Shown: positions 30,745-40,626, counted from the first letter of the stretch. The stretch: DNA of 64,000 bases from Opitutus sp. GAS368 (GCF_900104925.1 NZ_LT629735.1:2574291-2638290); one strand, 5' to 3'. Notes: a model not told the origin generated them from the letters alone. Numbers and translations are program-made.

Positions 30745-32058
30745 ATGGCAGAAGATGTCAAACAGGGTTTGGAAAAAGCCTCCGGTGCGTCGAAACCCAC
30801 CTTCGGCGGCTGGGAAGCCGCGGTCGGCCTTACCGAGCGCTGGCTGGCCCGGTCCGAACGCGTGGACACGCTGCTGGAAGGACTTCCGTCAGCCCTCGCC
30901 GGGCAGGAACGGGCCCGGGCCCAGCAGCTTTTCTACGGGGTCGTCCGCTGGTCGAGCCGCCTCGAGGCCGCCTTGGCGGGCCTGATGGCCCGTCCGCCGC
31001 GCACCAAAGTGAAGGCTGTTCTCGTGGTCGCCGGTTTCGAGCTGCTGGAGGGCGGCCCGGGCCTCACCGCCAAGGTCATCCACCACGCGGTGGAAAAAGC
31101 GAAGACCGTTTGCAGCGCCAAGGAGGCCGGCCTGGTCAACGCCGTCGCCCGCAAGCTGGCGCTGCGCCTGGCCGAGCCGCCCGCCGACGTCGCCACCGAA
31201 TTTGCCCACCCCGAATGGCTGGTCGCACGCTGGACGCAGCAGTTCGGCGCCGCGACGACCAGAAAACTGCTCGAATGGAACCAGCAGCCCGCGCCGGTCT
31301 ATGCGCGCTGGCGCATCGACGCCCCGGTGCCCGAGTTCCTCGCGCCGACCAAGTGGCCGGGCTTTTATGAAGTGAAGCCGGGCAAGTGGGACGAGATCCG
31401 CCGGCTGGCGAACGAGGGCGCGCTTTACCTGCAGGACCCGTCCACGCGGTTGTGCATCGGGTTGCTCGCGCCGCAGCCGGGCGAGATCATCCTGGACGCC
31501 TGCGCCGCACCCGGCGGCAAGAGCCTGTTCATCGCCGACACCATGAAAACGGGCAAGGTGGTCGCCTTGGACGAACCCGGCGAGCCGGGCAAGGTGGACA
31601 TCCGCCTGGTGCGCCTGAAGGAAAATCTCTCCCGCGCGCCCGCCGGCGTGGAGGTGGCGCAGGTCGAGGCCGACCTGCGCAAGGTGAACACCGACTTCTA
31701 CCGGAATCTCAACCTGCCGCTCAGCTACGACGGCGTGTTGCTCGACGCCCCCTGCTCCAACACCGGCGTCATGCGCCACCGCATCGACGTGAAGTGGCGG
31801 CTGCAGGACGGCGACTTCGCGCGCCACGCCGAGCAGCAGCTCGAGCTGCTCCACGCCGCGGCGCGGCTGGTGCGACCGGGCGGCCGCATCGTCTACAGCA
31901 CGTGCTCGGTCGACGCGCAGGAAAACGAGCAGGTCATCAAGGGCTTCTTCGACAGCCGCGCCGGCGGACCCTTCAGGCTCGAGGCCGGCGTGCAGGCCTA
32001 CCCGTGGAAGGACGGCCACGACGGGGCGGGGGCATTCCTGCTGAAGAAGGGCGATTGA
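30745..32058 (+). CDS. rsmB: 16S rRNA (cytosine-C5)-methyltransferase, RsmB family
   Basis: A 437-residue RsmB/Sun-type enzyme. It has an N-terminal NusB-like helical domain (about residues 15-150), then a SAM methyltransferase domain with DACAAPGGKSLFIADTMKTG. The two cysteines of m5C enzymes lie in DAPCSNTGVMR (about 336) and YSTCSVD (about 386). Expected to methylate C967-equivalent of 16S rRNA. ATG 30745-30747 is preferred; an in-frame GTG at 30721 would add 8 residues. It is divergent from greA with a 41-bp gap. Confidence 0.9.
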   Translation: MAEDVKQGLEKASGASKPTFGGWEAAVGLTERWLARSERVDTLLEGLPSALAGQERARAQQLFYGVVRWSSRLEAALAGLMARPPRTKVKAVLVVAGFELLEGGPGLTAKVIHHAVEKAKTVCSAKEAGLVNAVARKLALRLAEPPADVATEFAHPEWLVARWTQQFGAATTRKLLEWNQQPAPVYARWRIDAPVPEFLAPTKWPGFYEVKPGKWDEIRRLANEGALYLQDPSTRLCIGLLAPQPGEIILDACAAPGGKSLFIADTMKTGKVVALDEPGEPGKVDIRLVRLKENLSRAPAGVEVAQVEADLRKVNTDFYRNLNLPLSYDGVLLDAPCSNTGVMRHRIDVKWRLQDGDFARHAEQQLELLHAAARLVRPGGRIVYSTCSVDAQENEQVIKGFFDSRAGGPFRLEAGVQAYPWKDGHDGAGAFLLKKGD

Positions 32059-32082
32059 ACGCAGGCGGCGCCTGAACCTCCC

Positions 32083-32400
32083 GCCTAAGTATACTATTAG
32101 GGGGTGTCTTCAAACTTCCGAAAAGGACCACTAATGAGATTTCACCAATGATGAAATCCACGGAAACCGCTCCGGCTGATCGCCTGCGCGGTGGGCTTCG
32201 GGGGCCCGCTAATCGCGGGCAGAGAGGGCGGCGATCAGCCGCCCCCTGAACCTGGCGGCGGAGGCGATCAGCCGGAGCAGTGAAAGTAGATTCCGCCCTT
32301 GGCGGAATCCTTTTAGTGGTCCCCCCTTCCGGGCTTTGAAAACACTCCCTCGTTGACATCGGGTCGCCTCGGTTAATGTCAACTAATAGTATACTTAGGC
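32083..32400. repeat. four-level nested palindrome
   Basis: Concentric inverted pairs occupy nearly all of the 387-bp gap. These are an 18-bp perfect pair, GCCTAAGTATACTATTAG (32083-32100) and 32383-32400. Then GGGTGTCTTCAAAC (32102-32115) with 32334-32349. Then GGACCACTAATGAG (32125-32138) with 32310-32322. Then the 16-bp perfect pair GCTCCGGCTGATCGCC (32169-32184) with 32263-32278. Several levels are repeat families seen alone elsewhere in the window. No gene was seen here. Confidence 0.85.
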
Positions 32401-32445
32401 TTTGGGAGCGTCGCCGGACGAGAGACCAGCGGGCTTGGGCGCCAA

Positions 32446-33684
32446 TCACGGCACCAGCTCGAAGACCGGCACCTCCACGTCGGTCTCTTTCGTGCCGGTG
32501 AGGAAGGTATAGGTGATCTTCGGGGTGGTCTTCACGAGCGCGGCGTAACGGTCGTAGCCCCATTTGTCCACCGGCTCGCCGTTGATGCGGATGCAGAGGT
32601 CGCCGGCCTGCACTGGCAGCGCCGCGGTCGGCGTGTCGGGGATGACGGTGAGCACGCGCCAGTAGACCGGGCCGCGGGTGAAAGACAGGCCGGTGGAGCG
32701 GCGCGGCTCCATCGTCACGGGGCCGTCGGCGTCGTGGATGAAGGTCACCTGGTTGCGGCGCTGGTCGAAGGTCAGGACGAAATGCCGGAGGAACTCGCCG
32801 CCGATGGAGGAAAGCTGCTCGGTGAGGTCCACGATCGGTTTATCGATGGTGTGGGCGCCGATCAGCACGCTTTGGTTGAGCCGGCCGGTGAGCTGGCGGC
32901 GGTCGCCCGACAGCGACGAGATGATGGTGCCGATCCGCGGGCCGTTGGCGAAGCGCGGGTGCAGGCCGACGGGATTGAGGCTCAGGCTGCCGTCGCTGCC
33001 GGAATCGACGAGCACGACGAACGACTCGTTGCCCATCTGGATCGGGATGAGCGGCGTGCCCTGCTGGTTGTTGAAGGCGATGGTCGAGACCCGCGGGGTC
33101 TGCTTCGGCGGCGGGGCGAACGCCGCGGGGTAGGGCGCGACGACGAGCCGCGCCCCCGGATAGTCGAGCGTGAGGAGCGTGTTCCGGAAAACGGGGAAGC
33201 CGATGATGCCGTCGATCGGCAGGCCGAGGTGGCCCGACAGCTCGGTAAAGTCGAAGATGAGCGCCGGCACGCGCTCGAAGAGCGACTCACCCAGCCAGAG
33301 CCTGCGCAGGATGGTGGCCTCGAGCTCGAGCTCGCCGCCGCTGGCGGAGCGCACGCGGACCCGCTGGGGCGTCGCATCCTTCCTGGGCTTCACGGCGATC
33401 CGCCTGGCCAGCGCCGGCGAGACATAGCTGACCGTCGAACCCGTATCCACGAGGAAGCGGTAGACCGAGCCGTCCTCCTGCTTGCTCTCGATCACGAAGA
33501 AATTCGAGATGATGCGGGCCGGCAGGACGGTGGCCTTGACCTCCACCACGGTCCGGCCGGGCGCGCGGCGGGACACGGTGGAGCAACCGGTCACGAGCAG
33601 AAGGCAGAGGACGGAGGACAGAAGACAGAGGACAGCCGGGCGGCCCCGCCAATTTAAGACCTGAAATCTGAGACCTGTGATCAT
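32446..33684 (-). CDS. lipoprotein with two retropepsin-like aspartyl protease domains and PDZ
   Basis: A 412-residue protein with a lipoprotein signal (AVLCLLSSVLCLLLVTGC; Cys about 34). It has two aspartyl-protease-like repeats with active-site motifs FLVDTGSTVSY (about residue 80) and VVLVDSGSDGSL (about 225), and a C-terminal PDZ-like domain (VQAGDLCIRINGEPVDKW). Probably anchored to the outer membrane or periplasmic face. The signal peptide is encoded by the CAGAGGACGGAGGACAGAAG repeat tract (33594-33636), and the first residues by a TCTGAGACCTG repeat. ATG 33682-33684 overlaps the stop of the upstream MFS gene by 4 bp. Confidence 0.83.
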   Translation of the reverse strand: MITGLRFQVLNWRGRPAVLCLLSSVLCLLLVTGCSTVSRRAPGRTVVEVKATVLPARIISNFFVIESKQEDGSVYRFLVDTGSTVSYVSPALARRIAVKPRKDATPQRVRVRSASGGELELEATILRRLWLGESLFERVPALIFDFTELSGHLGLPIDGIIGFPVFRNTLLTLDYPGARLVVAPYPAAFAPPPKQTPRVSTIAFNNQQGTPLIPIQMGNESFVVLVDSGSDGSLSLNPVGLHPRFANGPRIGTIISSLSGDRRQLTGRLNQSVLIGAHTIDKPIVDLTEQLSSIGGEFLRHFVLTFDQRRNQVTFIHDADGPVTMEPRRSTGLSFTRGPVYWRVLTVIPDTPTAALPVQAGDLCIRINGEPVDKWGYDRYAALVKTTPKITYTFLTGTKETDVEVPVFELVP

Positions 33685-35027
33685 TTATGCGGCTGGGGCA
33701 GGGCGAGGCCGAGGGCGAAGGCGAAGCCAGAGATGACGGCGGCGGCGGTGAACACACAGCGCGAGCCAAACAGCCAGAATCCGGCCCCGGCCAGCAGCGG
33801 CGTAATCGCGCGGGACAGCGAACCGAGGGAACGGAAGATGCCCAGCACCCGGCCCTGTTCCTCCGGGCCGCTGTAGAGGGAGATGAGCCCGCTGGTGGCG
33901 GGATTCACGAGGCCCGAACCGAGGGCGAGGCAGGCGAGGCCCGCGTAGAGCATCCAGGGCTGCACCGCGAAGCCGATGACGAACAGGCCGGCGGCGGAGG
34001 CGGCGAGGCCGGAGTTGAGCACGCGGACCTCGTCGATCTTCGCCAGCAGCTTGCGGACGATGTAGCCCTGCGTGACAATCGCGCAGAGTCCGAGGAAGCC
34101 GAGGAGGAAGCCGTTCTGCCGCGCGGTGTAGCCGAAACGCTCGGCGGCGAGGAAGGTCAGCGAGGTCTCCATCGCCACGAAGGCGACCGAATAGGTGAAC
34201 GCCACGAGGTTGGCGCGGCGCACGGCGGGGTTGGCCAGGCCGAGGATGGCCGCGAGCGGGTTGCGGATGCGCGGATCGCGCGCCTCGGCGCGGGCGGCGG
34301 GCGTGAGCGATTCCCGGAACCGCCAGTAGATCCAGCCGAGGTTGACGAGACAGAGGCTGAGCGCGATGAGCGCGGGCACGGAGAACGGGTTGACGCCGAA
34401 ACGGGCGAGCGACGGATGGCGGGCGAGCAGGTTGAGGGACGCCGTCAGGGCGCCAAGGGTCGGCCCGGTGACGAGACCGAGGCCGAAAGCGGCGCCGACG
34501 AGACCCATCGCCTTGGCGCGCTCGGCGCGTGTGGTGACGTCGGCCACGGCGGCGGTCGCGACGGAAAGGTTGCCGCTGAAGGCGCCGGTCACGATGCGCG
34601 AGAGCAAGAACAGCCAGAACGAGCCGCTGAGCACCCAGACCAGGTAGCCCAGCGCGGTGCCGGCGACCGTGAGCAAGAGCACCCCGCGGCGGCCGCGCTT
34701 GTCGGAGATGGCGCCCCAGAACGGCGCAAAGATGAACTGCAGGATGGAGAAGAAGGAGCTGAGCACGCCACCGAAGAGGACGGCGGCGAAGGCGTTGTCG
34801 CGGCCCAGGCTGTGCGCGATGGCGTTGGACTGCCCCAGCATCCACCCGAGCAGGCCGCCGTGGCCGTCCACGTTGAGGTAATAATTGATGAGATCCGGCC
34901 CGAGGGGGAAGATGATCGAGAAGCCGATCAGGTCGATGTAGAGCGTCAGGAAGATGACGCCGAGGGAAAGCGGCTTGGGCCCGGAGGAGGGCGCGGCGGA
35001 GACGGGGCTGGCGGCGGCGGAGATCAA
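33681..35027 (-). CDS. MFS transporter, TetA/drug-efflux-like
   Basis: A 448-residue major facilitator with about twelve helices. The loop 2-3 signature is FWGAISDKRGRRGVLLLTV, and there is a motif-C-like GAAFGLGLVTGPTLGAL in helix 5. Helix 1 has IFLTLYIDLIGFSIIFPLGP, as in TetA-type exporters. Located in the inner membrane; substrate unknown. The start codon is TTG 35025-35027 without a strong Shine-Dalgarno. The stop overlaps the start of the following aspartyl-protease lipoprotein. Confidence 0.87.
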   Translation of the reverse strand: MISAAASPVSAAPSSGPKPLSLGVIFLTLYIDLIGFSIIFPLGPDLINYYLNVDGHGGLLGWMLGQSNAIAHSLGRDNAFAAVLFGGVLSSFFSILQFIFAPFWGAISDKRGRRGVLLLTVAGTALGYLVWVLSGSFWLFLLSRIVTGAFSGNLSVATAAVADVTTRAERAKAMGLVGAAFGLGLVTGPTLGALTASLNLLARHPSLARFGVNPFSVPALIALSLCLVNLGWIYWRFRESLTPAARAEARDPRIRNPLAAILGLANPAVRRANLVAFTYSVAFVAMETSLTFLAAERFGYTARQNGFLLGFLGLCAIVTQGYIVRKLLAKIDEVRVLNSGLAASAAGLFVIGFAVQPWMLYAGLACLALGSGLVNPATSGLISLYSGPEEQGRVLGIFRSLGSLSRAITPLLAGAGFWLFGSRCVFTAAAVISGFAFALGLALPQPHK

Positions 35028-35100
35028 GAAGCGGCGAAGGTTGAGCGAAAGACGCCGCTGCGCAAAGCCTCTTTCCGCCCGCCGGCGGGATTAACGAAAT

Positions 35101-35466
35101 TTAGCGGGGCGGGACAGCCGGGCTAATCACGGCCTGCACCTTCCGCGGGAGCCTGGCCACGACCAGGTCGTAACTTCGGCGGATGCGGGCGAGCAGCTGT
35201 GTTTCGGGCAGGACCGTCGGGTCGGCGACGCGCACCCAATGGCGCTTGGCGCAGTAGGGCGCCTGCATGATGCCGTCGATCTCCGTCAGCTCGTCGAACT
35301 CCTCCGGCGTGCACTTGATCGTGAGCCCGTCGAGCACGCCGGGATCCTCGCCGGTGATCAGGAACATCTTGCCGGCGACCTTGAACACGAGGTGCTCGCC
35401 CCACTGCCTGACCACCGTGGTCTGCGGCAACGCCAGGGCGAAGGCCTTGAGGCGGTCGAGGCGCAT
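35101..35466 (-). CDS. YjbR/MmcQ-type DNA-binding-fold protein
   Basis: A 121-residue protein of the YjbR/CyaY-like superfamily: MRLDRLKAFALALPQTTV, WGEHLVFKVAGKMFLI, a central GLTIKCTPEEFDEL and the C-terminal HWVRVADPTVLPETQLLARI with the SYDLVVARLP helix. Domain function is unclear (proposed DNA-binding fold). It starts 4 bp after the stop of the histidine kinase, so they are likely co-transcribed. Confidence 0.85.
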   Translation of the reverse strand: MRLDRLKAFALALPQTTVVRQWGEHLVFKVAGKMFLITGEDPGVLDGLTIKCTPEEFDELTEIDGIMQAPYCAKRHWVRVADPTVLPETQLLARIRRSYDLVVARLPRKVQAVISPAVPPR

Positions 35467-35470
35467 GGGC

Positions 35471-38400
35471 TCAGGTGAGGAACGGCTTGACCTTGGCCAG
35501 CAGCGTATCGACCTCAAACGGCTTCTGCATGAAACCGGCAACCCCGAGGTTGGCGCTGCGCTGCATGGCCTCGCTCTCGCTGTAGCCGCTCATCAGGATG
35601 ACGGGCTGCCGGGCACCGAGCATCCGCATCCGCCGGAGGGTATCCTCGCCACTGAGGCCGGGCATGGTCATGTCGAGCAGGACGAGGGAGATTTTTTCCT
35701 GATTGGCGCGCAGGAGCTCGAGCGCGGCCTCGCCGCTGGCCGCCGGAAAAATGGTGGCGCCGTGGATTTCCAGCACGGTGGTGGCGATGCTGCGGACGGC
35801 CTCCTCGTCGTCGACCACCAGCGCGGTGCCGTGCAGCCGCACCCGTTCATCCGGGGTGGAAAACGGCGGCGCCGAGGAAACGGTCGGGCCCGTCGTGGCC
35901 GGCAGGAGCAGACGGAAGGTGGAGCCCCGGCCCAGCTGCGACTCGACGAACAGGGCCCCCCGGTGGCTCTGCACGATGCCGAGCACGGCGGAAAGGCCGA
36001 GGCCGCGGCCGGAAAACTTCGTGGTGAAGAAGGGCTCGAAGATCCGGGCGATGGTCTCCGGGGCCATGCCGTTGCCGTTGTCGGTCACCTCGAGGCCCGC
36101 ATAGGTCCCCGGAGGCAGGTCGGGGTTGCCCAGCGCACTGTGCAGCAGGGCGGCATCCGCCTCGCGGGTGAAGGTGGTGACGGTGATCAGCCCCGTCTGG
36201 CTCATGATGGCGTCGGACGCGTTGATCACCAGGTTCATCACGATCTGGCGGAGCTGGGTGACGTCCGCGAGCACCGGGGGCAGGCCGGGGGCCAGCCGCA
36301 GGTCGAGCCTGGTGCTCTTGCTGATGGTGACCTCGAGGAGCGCGGCGGTGCCGCGGACCAGCTCGCTGAGGCTGACGCGGTCGGTCACGATCTTGCCCTT
36401 GCCGGCGTAGGCGAGCATCTGCTGGCAGAGGTCGGCGGCGCGGCGTGCGGCGTGCTCGATTTGCTCGAGGCTGCGGTCAACGGGCCGGCCGGCGCCGGCG
36501 TCGTGCCGGGCCAGGGAGGCGTTGGCCAGCACCGAGGTGAGGATGTTGTTGAAATCGTGGGCGATGCCGCCGGCGAGCACGCCCAGGCTCTCGAGTTTCT
36601 GCGCGGCGAGCAGCTTGCGCTCAATGGCCAGCTTCTGCTGTTCGGCATGCTTCAGCGCCGTGACGTCAATGGCCAGCCCCTCAAGGAAACGCAGCCCGCC
36701 CGTCTCGTCGTAGATCGGCCGGCCGCGCACCAACACCCACTTTTCCTGGCCGTTGCGATGGGTGAGGCGGTATTCGATCTCGAAGGGCCGGCGGTCGGTG
36801 ATGGCTTGGGCGACCCCGCGGCGGATAATGGGCCGGTCGTCGGGCACCGTCAGCTGCGGGAGATGCATGCGGCCCGCCACGTAGTCCTCGGCCGGGTAGC
36901 CCGTGAGGGCCAGCAGCCCCTCGGAGGCGAAGAGCATGGTCAGCTTCTCGTCGAACCGGCAGCGGAAAGCCGCGCCGGGCAGCTGGCTGATGAGGTTGCT
37001 GAGCTGGCGGCGGTTCTCCTGCAGCTCGGCCTCGGCCTGCTTGCGGGCGGTGATGTCGGTGGAGATGCCGCAGAGGCCGTAGACGCGGCCCTCCGCGTCG
37101 CGCAGGGGAAATTTCTGCACGATGGCCGTGGTCGCCCCGGCCGCCCCCGGCAGGTGGACCGTCAACTCATATTGGATGGGGGTGTTGGTGGCCAGCATCC
37201 GCTGGTCGCCGTCCCGGAAACTGGTGGCGATCTCCGGCGCAAACAGTTTGGCGTCGTCCTGACCGATGAATTCGTCGGGCGAACGCTGCCACATGCGGGC
37301 CAGCTGTCGGTTGACGAGCACGTAGCGGCCGGCCACATCCTTCACGAAAATCGCGCTGGGGCTGTGGTCGAGGATGCCCTGCAGGCGGCCTTCGCTGGCC
37401 TTGAGGGCCTGCTCGGCCGCGATGCGCTGCTGGATGTCCTCCTCAAGCAGCTTCTGTGTCTGGCGCAGCTCGGCGGTCCTTTCCGCGACCTGCGATTCGA
37501 TCACGAGGGAACGGCGCACCCGGCCATAAACAAACAGGGCGAGCGCACCGGTGGCGAGCAGGCCCAGGCCGAGCGCCTTGACGGGCTCGGCGGAGCGACT
37601 GGCCGCCAGCCATTGCGGGGTCGGGCGGAAAAGCAGCTCCCAATTCCGGCCCCAGACCGGGAAAGGAGCCCACACGGTATGGGAGGCGACGAAGGCTTTT
37701 TCCGCCGGCGGATCGTCCACCTGAATGCGGCCATCCTGTCCGACGAGGCCGAGAACTTCGCCGCCATTGCGGACGCTGTCGTCCACGATGAGCATGTCGA
37801 GGACGCCCCGGCCGTCCCGGGTGTCGTGGGCGAAGTCGGCCAGCAGCCGGTCCAGGCGGAAGACCCCGGCCACGATGCCACGGAACCGGCCGGCGGCGCC
37901 GGCGGGCCCCGCCTTCTCCCGCACGGGCAGATAGACGATGAAACCTTGGACGTTGCTTTCCGGGGAAAACAGCCGCAGCCGGTGCGTCATGATCGTGCGG
38001 TCGGTGGCGCGCGCGACGGCGATCTCCGGGACGGTGCGGCCGGTCAGGAGGTTGAAGCCCAGGGCCGGGAGGTTCGCGGCCAGCGGTTCGCAGTGGATGA
38101 TCGGCAGGTATTGCGCGTGCTCCGCCGCGGGTTGGAACTCCGCGCGCTCGGGATCGACGAGGTCCTTGAGGACAAAGCCGGGAAATCCCTCGGCCCGCAC
38201 CGCCGCCTCCACGCCGGCGCGCTCCGCCTGGGTCACCAGTGGCGCCCATTCGAGGGCCATCAGCCCGGGGTAGCTTTCCCGGAACTGGGCGAACACGCCG
38301 ACAAGATCCGACCGCTCGGGGCGTTCCGAGAAGCGATACAGCAGCCGGGTCGATTCCAGCACGACATTGTAGCGCTGCATGACGGCATCCAGGGCGGCGA

Positions 38401-38554
38401 CGCGGTTTTGCACCCGGCGCGCGAAATCTTCCTTGAGGCGCAGCTCCTCCGCCTGGCTGGAAACGTAGAAGGCGATGCCGCTCAGTCCGGCGCCCAAGGC
38501 AAAAATGCCCAGGGCGATCAGCCAGGCGCGCAACTTCGGACGGGGATGACTCAT
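35471..38554 (-). CDS. hybrid sensor histidine kinase (CHASE, two PAS, HisKA, HATPase, receiver)
   Basis: A 1027-residue membrane kinase. Order: membrane helix (about 8-28), periplasmic CHASE domain (about 45-310), second helix (about 325-345) and coiled linker. Then come PAS 1 (about 385-500) and PAS 2 (about 515-640). HisKA has the phosphoacceptor His in GVLAGGIAHDFNNIL (about 666), and the ATPase domain has VTDNGNGM and GRGLGLSAVLGIVQSH. The C-terminal receiver has LVLLDMTMPGLSGEDTL (Asp about 960) and a conserved Lys in MQKPF. No output domain; the receiver probably relays phosphate through an unlinked partner. Start ATG 38552-38554 chosen over an upstream TTG. Signal unknown; CHASE domains sense small extracellular molecules. 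Confidence 0.92.
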   Translation of the reverse strand: MSHPRPKLRAWLIALGIFALGAGLSGIAFYVSSQAEELRLKEDFARRVQNRVAALDAVMQRYNVVLESTRLLYRFSERPERSDLVGVFAQFRESYPGLMALEWAPLVTQAERAGVEAAVRAEGFPGFVLKDLVDPERAEFQPAAEHAQYLPIIHCEPLAANLPALGFNLLTGRTVPEIAVARATDRTIMTHRLRLFSPESNVQGFIVYLPVREKAGPAGAAGRFRGIVAGVFRLDRLLADFAHDTRDGRGVLDMLIVDDSVRNGGEVLGLVGQDGRIQVDDPPAEKAFVASHTVWAPFPVWGRNWELLFRPTPQWLAASRSAEPVKALGLGLLATGALALFVYGRVRRSLVIESQVAERTAELRQTQKLLEEDIQQRIAAEQALKASEGRLQGILDHSPSAIFVKDVAGRYVLVNRQLARMWQRSPDEFIGQDDAKLFAPEIATSFRDGDQRMLATNTPIQYELTVHLPGAAGATTAIVQKFPLRDAEGRVYGLCGISTDITARKQAEAELQENRRQLSNLISQLPGAAFRCRFDEKLTMLFASEGLLALTGYPAEDYVAGRMHLPQLTVPDDRPIIRRGVAQAITDRRPFEIEYRLTHRNGQEKWVLVRGRPIYDETGGLRFLEGLAIDVTALKHAEQQKLAIERKLLAAQKLESLGVLAGGIAHDFNNILTSVLANASLARHDAGAGRPVDRSLEQIEHAARRAADLCQQMLAYAGKGKIVTDRVSLSELVRGTAALLEVTISKSTRLDLRLAPGLPPVLADVTQLRQIVMNLVINASDAIMSQTGLITVTTFTREADAALLHSALGNPDLPPGTYAGLEVTDNGNGMAPETIARIFEPFFTTKFSGRGLGLSAVLGIVQSHRGALFVESQLGRGSTFRLLLPATTGPTVSSAPPFSTPDERVRLHGTALVVDDEEAVRSIATTVLEIHGATIFPAASGEAALELLRANQEKISLVLLDMTMPGLSGEDTLRRMRMLGARQPVILMSGYSESEAMQRSANLGVAGFMQKPFEVDTLLAKVKPFLT

Positions 38555-38713
38555 GGATGGATTTTCCGCCGGCAAAACCGGCCGGCCGCAGGACGCCTGT
38601 GCCCGGCAGCCAAGGCCCGTCGGGCCGCCAGCACACGGCTGAAACAGACGGGGTTCATGCCTTTGACGCTGTTTTGCGGGCCGCCGCTTGGCAACGCCTA
38701 TCCCGCCCGGGGC
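38555..38713. other. short gap between glyA and the histidine kinase
   Basis: No gene, terminator or repeat family recognised. Confidence 0.4.
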
Positions 38714-39982
38714 CTAGAGTTGATAAGGCAGCGGGAAGCGGGACGTGAGCGCGACGACCTTCTGCTTGGTCGCGGCCAGCACGGCGGCCTCCTCGGGTTT
38801 GCCGATGGCCCCGAGCACGCCGTCGATCAAGCCGGCGATCTCGTCCATCTCGGCTTCCTTCAGGCCGCGGGTCGTCATGGCCGGCGAGCCCAGGCGGATG
38901 CCGGAGGCCTGGAAGGGCGAGCGGGTCTCGAAGGGCACGGTGTTCTTGTTGCAGGTGATGTTGGCCTTATCGAGTGTTTCCTGCGCGACCTTGCCCGTGA
39001 GCTCGGGAAACTTGGCGCGGAGATCGACGAGCATGAGGTGGTTGTCCGTGCCGCCGGAGTTGATCTTGTAGCCGCGCTGGGCCATGGCGGCGGCGAGGGC
39101 GCGGGCGTTGCGCACGACCTGCTCGCTGTAGGCCTTGAACCCGGGCTTGAGGCACTCGCCGAAGCACACGGCCTTGGCGGCGATGACGTGCATGAGCGGG
39201 CCGCCCTGGCCGCCGGGGAAGACGGCGGAGTCGATGGCCTTCGCGTGGGCCGCCTTGCACATGGTGAGGCCGCCGCGCGGGCCGCGCAGGGTCTTGTGCG
39301 TCGTGGTCGTGACGAAGTCGGCGTGCGGGAACGGCGACGGGTGGTGGCCGGTGACGACCAGACCGGCGATGTGCGCGATGTCAGCGAAGAGGAACGCGCC
39401 GACCGAGCGGGCGATCTCGCCCATGCGGGCGAAGTCGATAATGCGCGAGTAGGCGCTGGCGCCGACCGTGATCATCTTGGGCTGCTCGCGCCCCGCGATG
39501 GCGGCGAGCAGGTCGTAGTCGATCAGGCCGGTGTCCTCGCGGACGCCGTATTGGACGAACTGGTAGAGCTTGCCGGAGAAGTTGGCCGGGTTGCCGTGCG
39601 TCAGGTGGCCGCCGTGGCTGAGGTTCATGCCGAGGATCTTGTCACCCGGCTGGAGCACGGCGGTGTAGACCGCGAAGTTGGCCTGCGAACCGGAGTGCGG
39701 CTGGACGTTGGCGTGCTCGGCGCCGAAGAGCTGCCTGGCGCGCTCGATGGCGAGCACCTCGACCTTGTCGACCTGCTCGCAGCCGCCATACCAGCGCTTG
39801 CCCGGGTAGCCCTCGGCATACTTGTTGGTGAGCACCGAGCCCATGGCCTCGATGACGGCCGGGTTGGTGAAATTCTCGGAAGCGATGAGCTCGATGTGGC
39901 TCTGCTGGCGGGCGAGCTCGCCGGCGATGACGGCGTAGACCTCGGGATCGAGTTGCTTGAGGGGGGTGGCGTTGAGGGACAT
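38714..39982 (-). CDS. glyA: serine hydroxymethyltransferase
   Basis: Converts serine and tetrahydrofolate to glycine and methylene-THF; cytoplasmic PLP enzyme. The 422-residue protein has [37 protein letters not shown], the pre-PLP segment and the Schiff-base lysine in [14 protein letters not shown] (about 228). The C-terminal domain is complete. The gap to the phosphatase gene carries GGAGCCGGGAGC words (39988-40003), a repeat word that recurs inside purD. Confidence 0.97.
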   Translation of the reverse strand: MSLNATPLKQLDPEVYAVIAGELARQQSHIELIASENFTNPAVIEAMGSVLTNKYAEGYPGKRWYGGCEQVDKVEVLAIERARQLFGAEHANVQPHSGSQANFAVYTAVLQPGDKILGMNLSHGGHLTHGNPANFSGKLYQFVQYGVREDTGLIDYDLLAAIAGREQPKMITVGASAYSRIIDFARMGEIARSVGAFLFADIAHIAGLVVTGHHPSPFPHADFVTTTTHKTLRGPRGGLTMCKAAHAKAIDSAVFPGGQGGPLMHVIAAKAVCFGECLKPGFKAYSEQVVRNARALAAAMAQRGYKINSGGTDNHLMLVDLRAKFPELTGKVAQETLDKANITCNKNTVPFETRSPFQASGIRLGSPAMTTRGLKEAEMDEIAGLIDGVLGAIGKPEEAAVLAATKQKVVALTSRFPLPYQL

Positions 39983-40020
39983 GGGGAAAAAGGAGCCGGG
40001 AGCCGGCGGTGAGGGGAAGA

Positions 40021-40506
40021 CTATTTTGCGGGCAGGAGTGTCTTAAGGTAGGCCACCACGCTGGGGATGGCCTCGACCATCTCGTCGCGGGCGGCCTCGT
40101 AGACCTTCAGCGGGCCGCCATAAGGGTCGCCGATCTCATGGTCGGCGGGGGCCGGCAGGAAATCGCGGAACAGGTGCAGGTGGGCCGGCGCGGGCCGGGC
40201 GCGCATCCGGATGATGGCGCGGTGCGATTCGGTCATGCCGAACACGGCCACGGCGTTGTCCAGCAGGTCCTGCGTGAGCGGCTGGCTGACCTGGCCCGAG
40301 ATATCGATGCCGACCTTCTTGAGCGCGACGACGGAGTTTTCGGAGATGGGCTCGCCCGGGCGGGCGGCGACGCCGGCGGAGAGGACCGGGAGCGACTTCA
40401 GCGGCTCGGGCTGGCCGGCGAGCGCGTGCTTGAGCAGGCCCTCGGCCATCGGACTGCGGCAGATGTTGCCGGTGCAGACGACGAGGATGTGGCCGGGTGA
40501 TGGCAT
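40021..40506 (-). CDS. low-molecular-weight protein-tyrosine phosphatase family
   Basis: A 161-residue cytoplasmic enzyme. The catalytic P-loop [18 protein letters not shown] starts near residue 10 (nucleophile Cys11, Arg17). The general-acid aspartate lies in EIGDPYGG (about 126). Targets could be tyrosine-kinase-controlled polysaccharide synthesis or arginine phosphate. It ends 38 bp ahead of glyA, same strand. Confidence 0.93.
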   Translation of the reverse strand: MPSPGHILVVCTGNICRSPMAEGLLKHALAGQPEPLKSLPVLSAGVAARPGEPISENSVVALKKVGIDISGQVSQPLTQDLLDNAVAVFGMTESHRAIIRMRARPAPAHLHLFRDFLPAPADHEIGDPYGGPLKVYEAARDEMVEAIPSVVAYLKTLLPAK

Positions 40507-40571
40507 GCGATTATGGGGCCAGAAAAGGACACGAATTCATCTCAAAGGCAAAGGCTGAGTTCCCATTCCCC

Positions 40572-40619
40572 GTAGCGGCGGTCTGTGACCGCCGGACGGC
40601 GCTCATAGAGCCCCGCTAC
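40572..40619. repeat. GTAG-led REP-type palindrome
   Basis: GTAGCGG/CCGCTAC ends (40572-40578, 40613-40619) enclose the hairpin GGCGGTC/GACCGCC and GACGGCGCTC. Same family as the palindrome at the queG stop (48631-48671). Confidence 0.75.
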
Positions 40620-40626
40620 AGCGCAG

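Noticed and set aside
35267-40012. A 1581-codon plus-strand open frame
   Set aside because: It lies antisense to the YjbR-like gene, the histidine kinase and glyA, all with clear family motifs. Length is explained by GC-rich third positions of the minus-strand genes.
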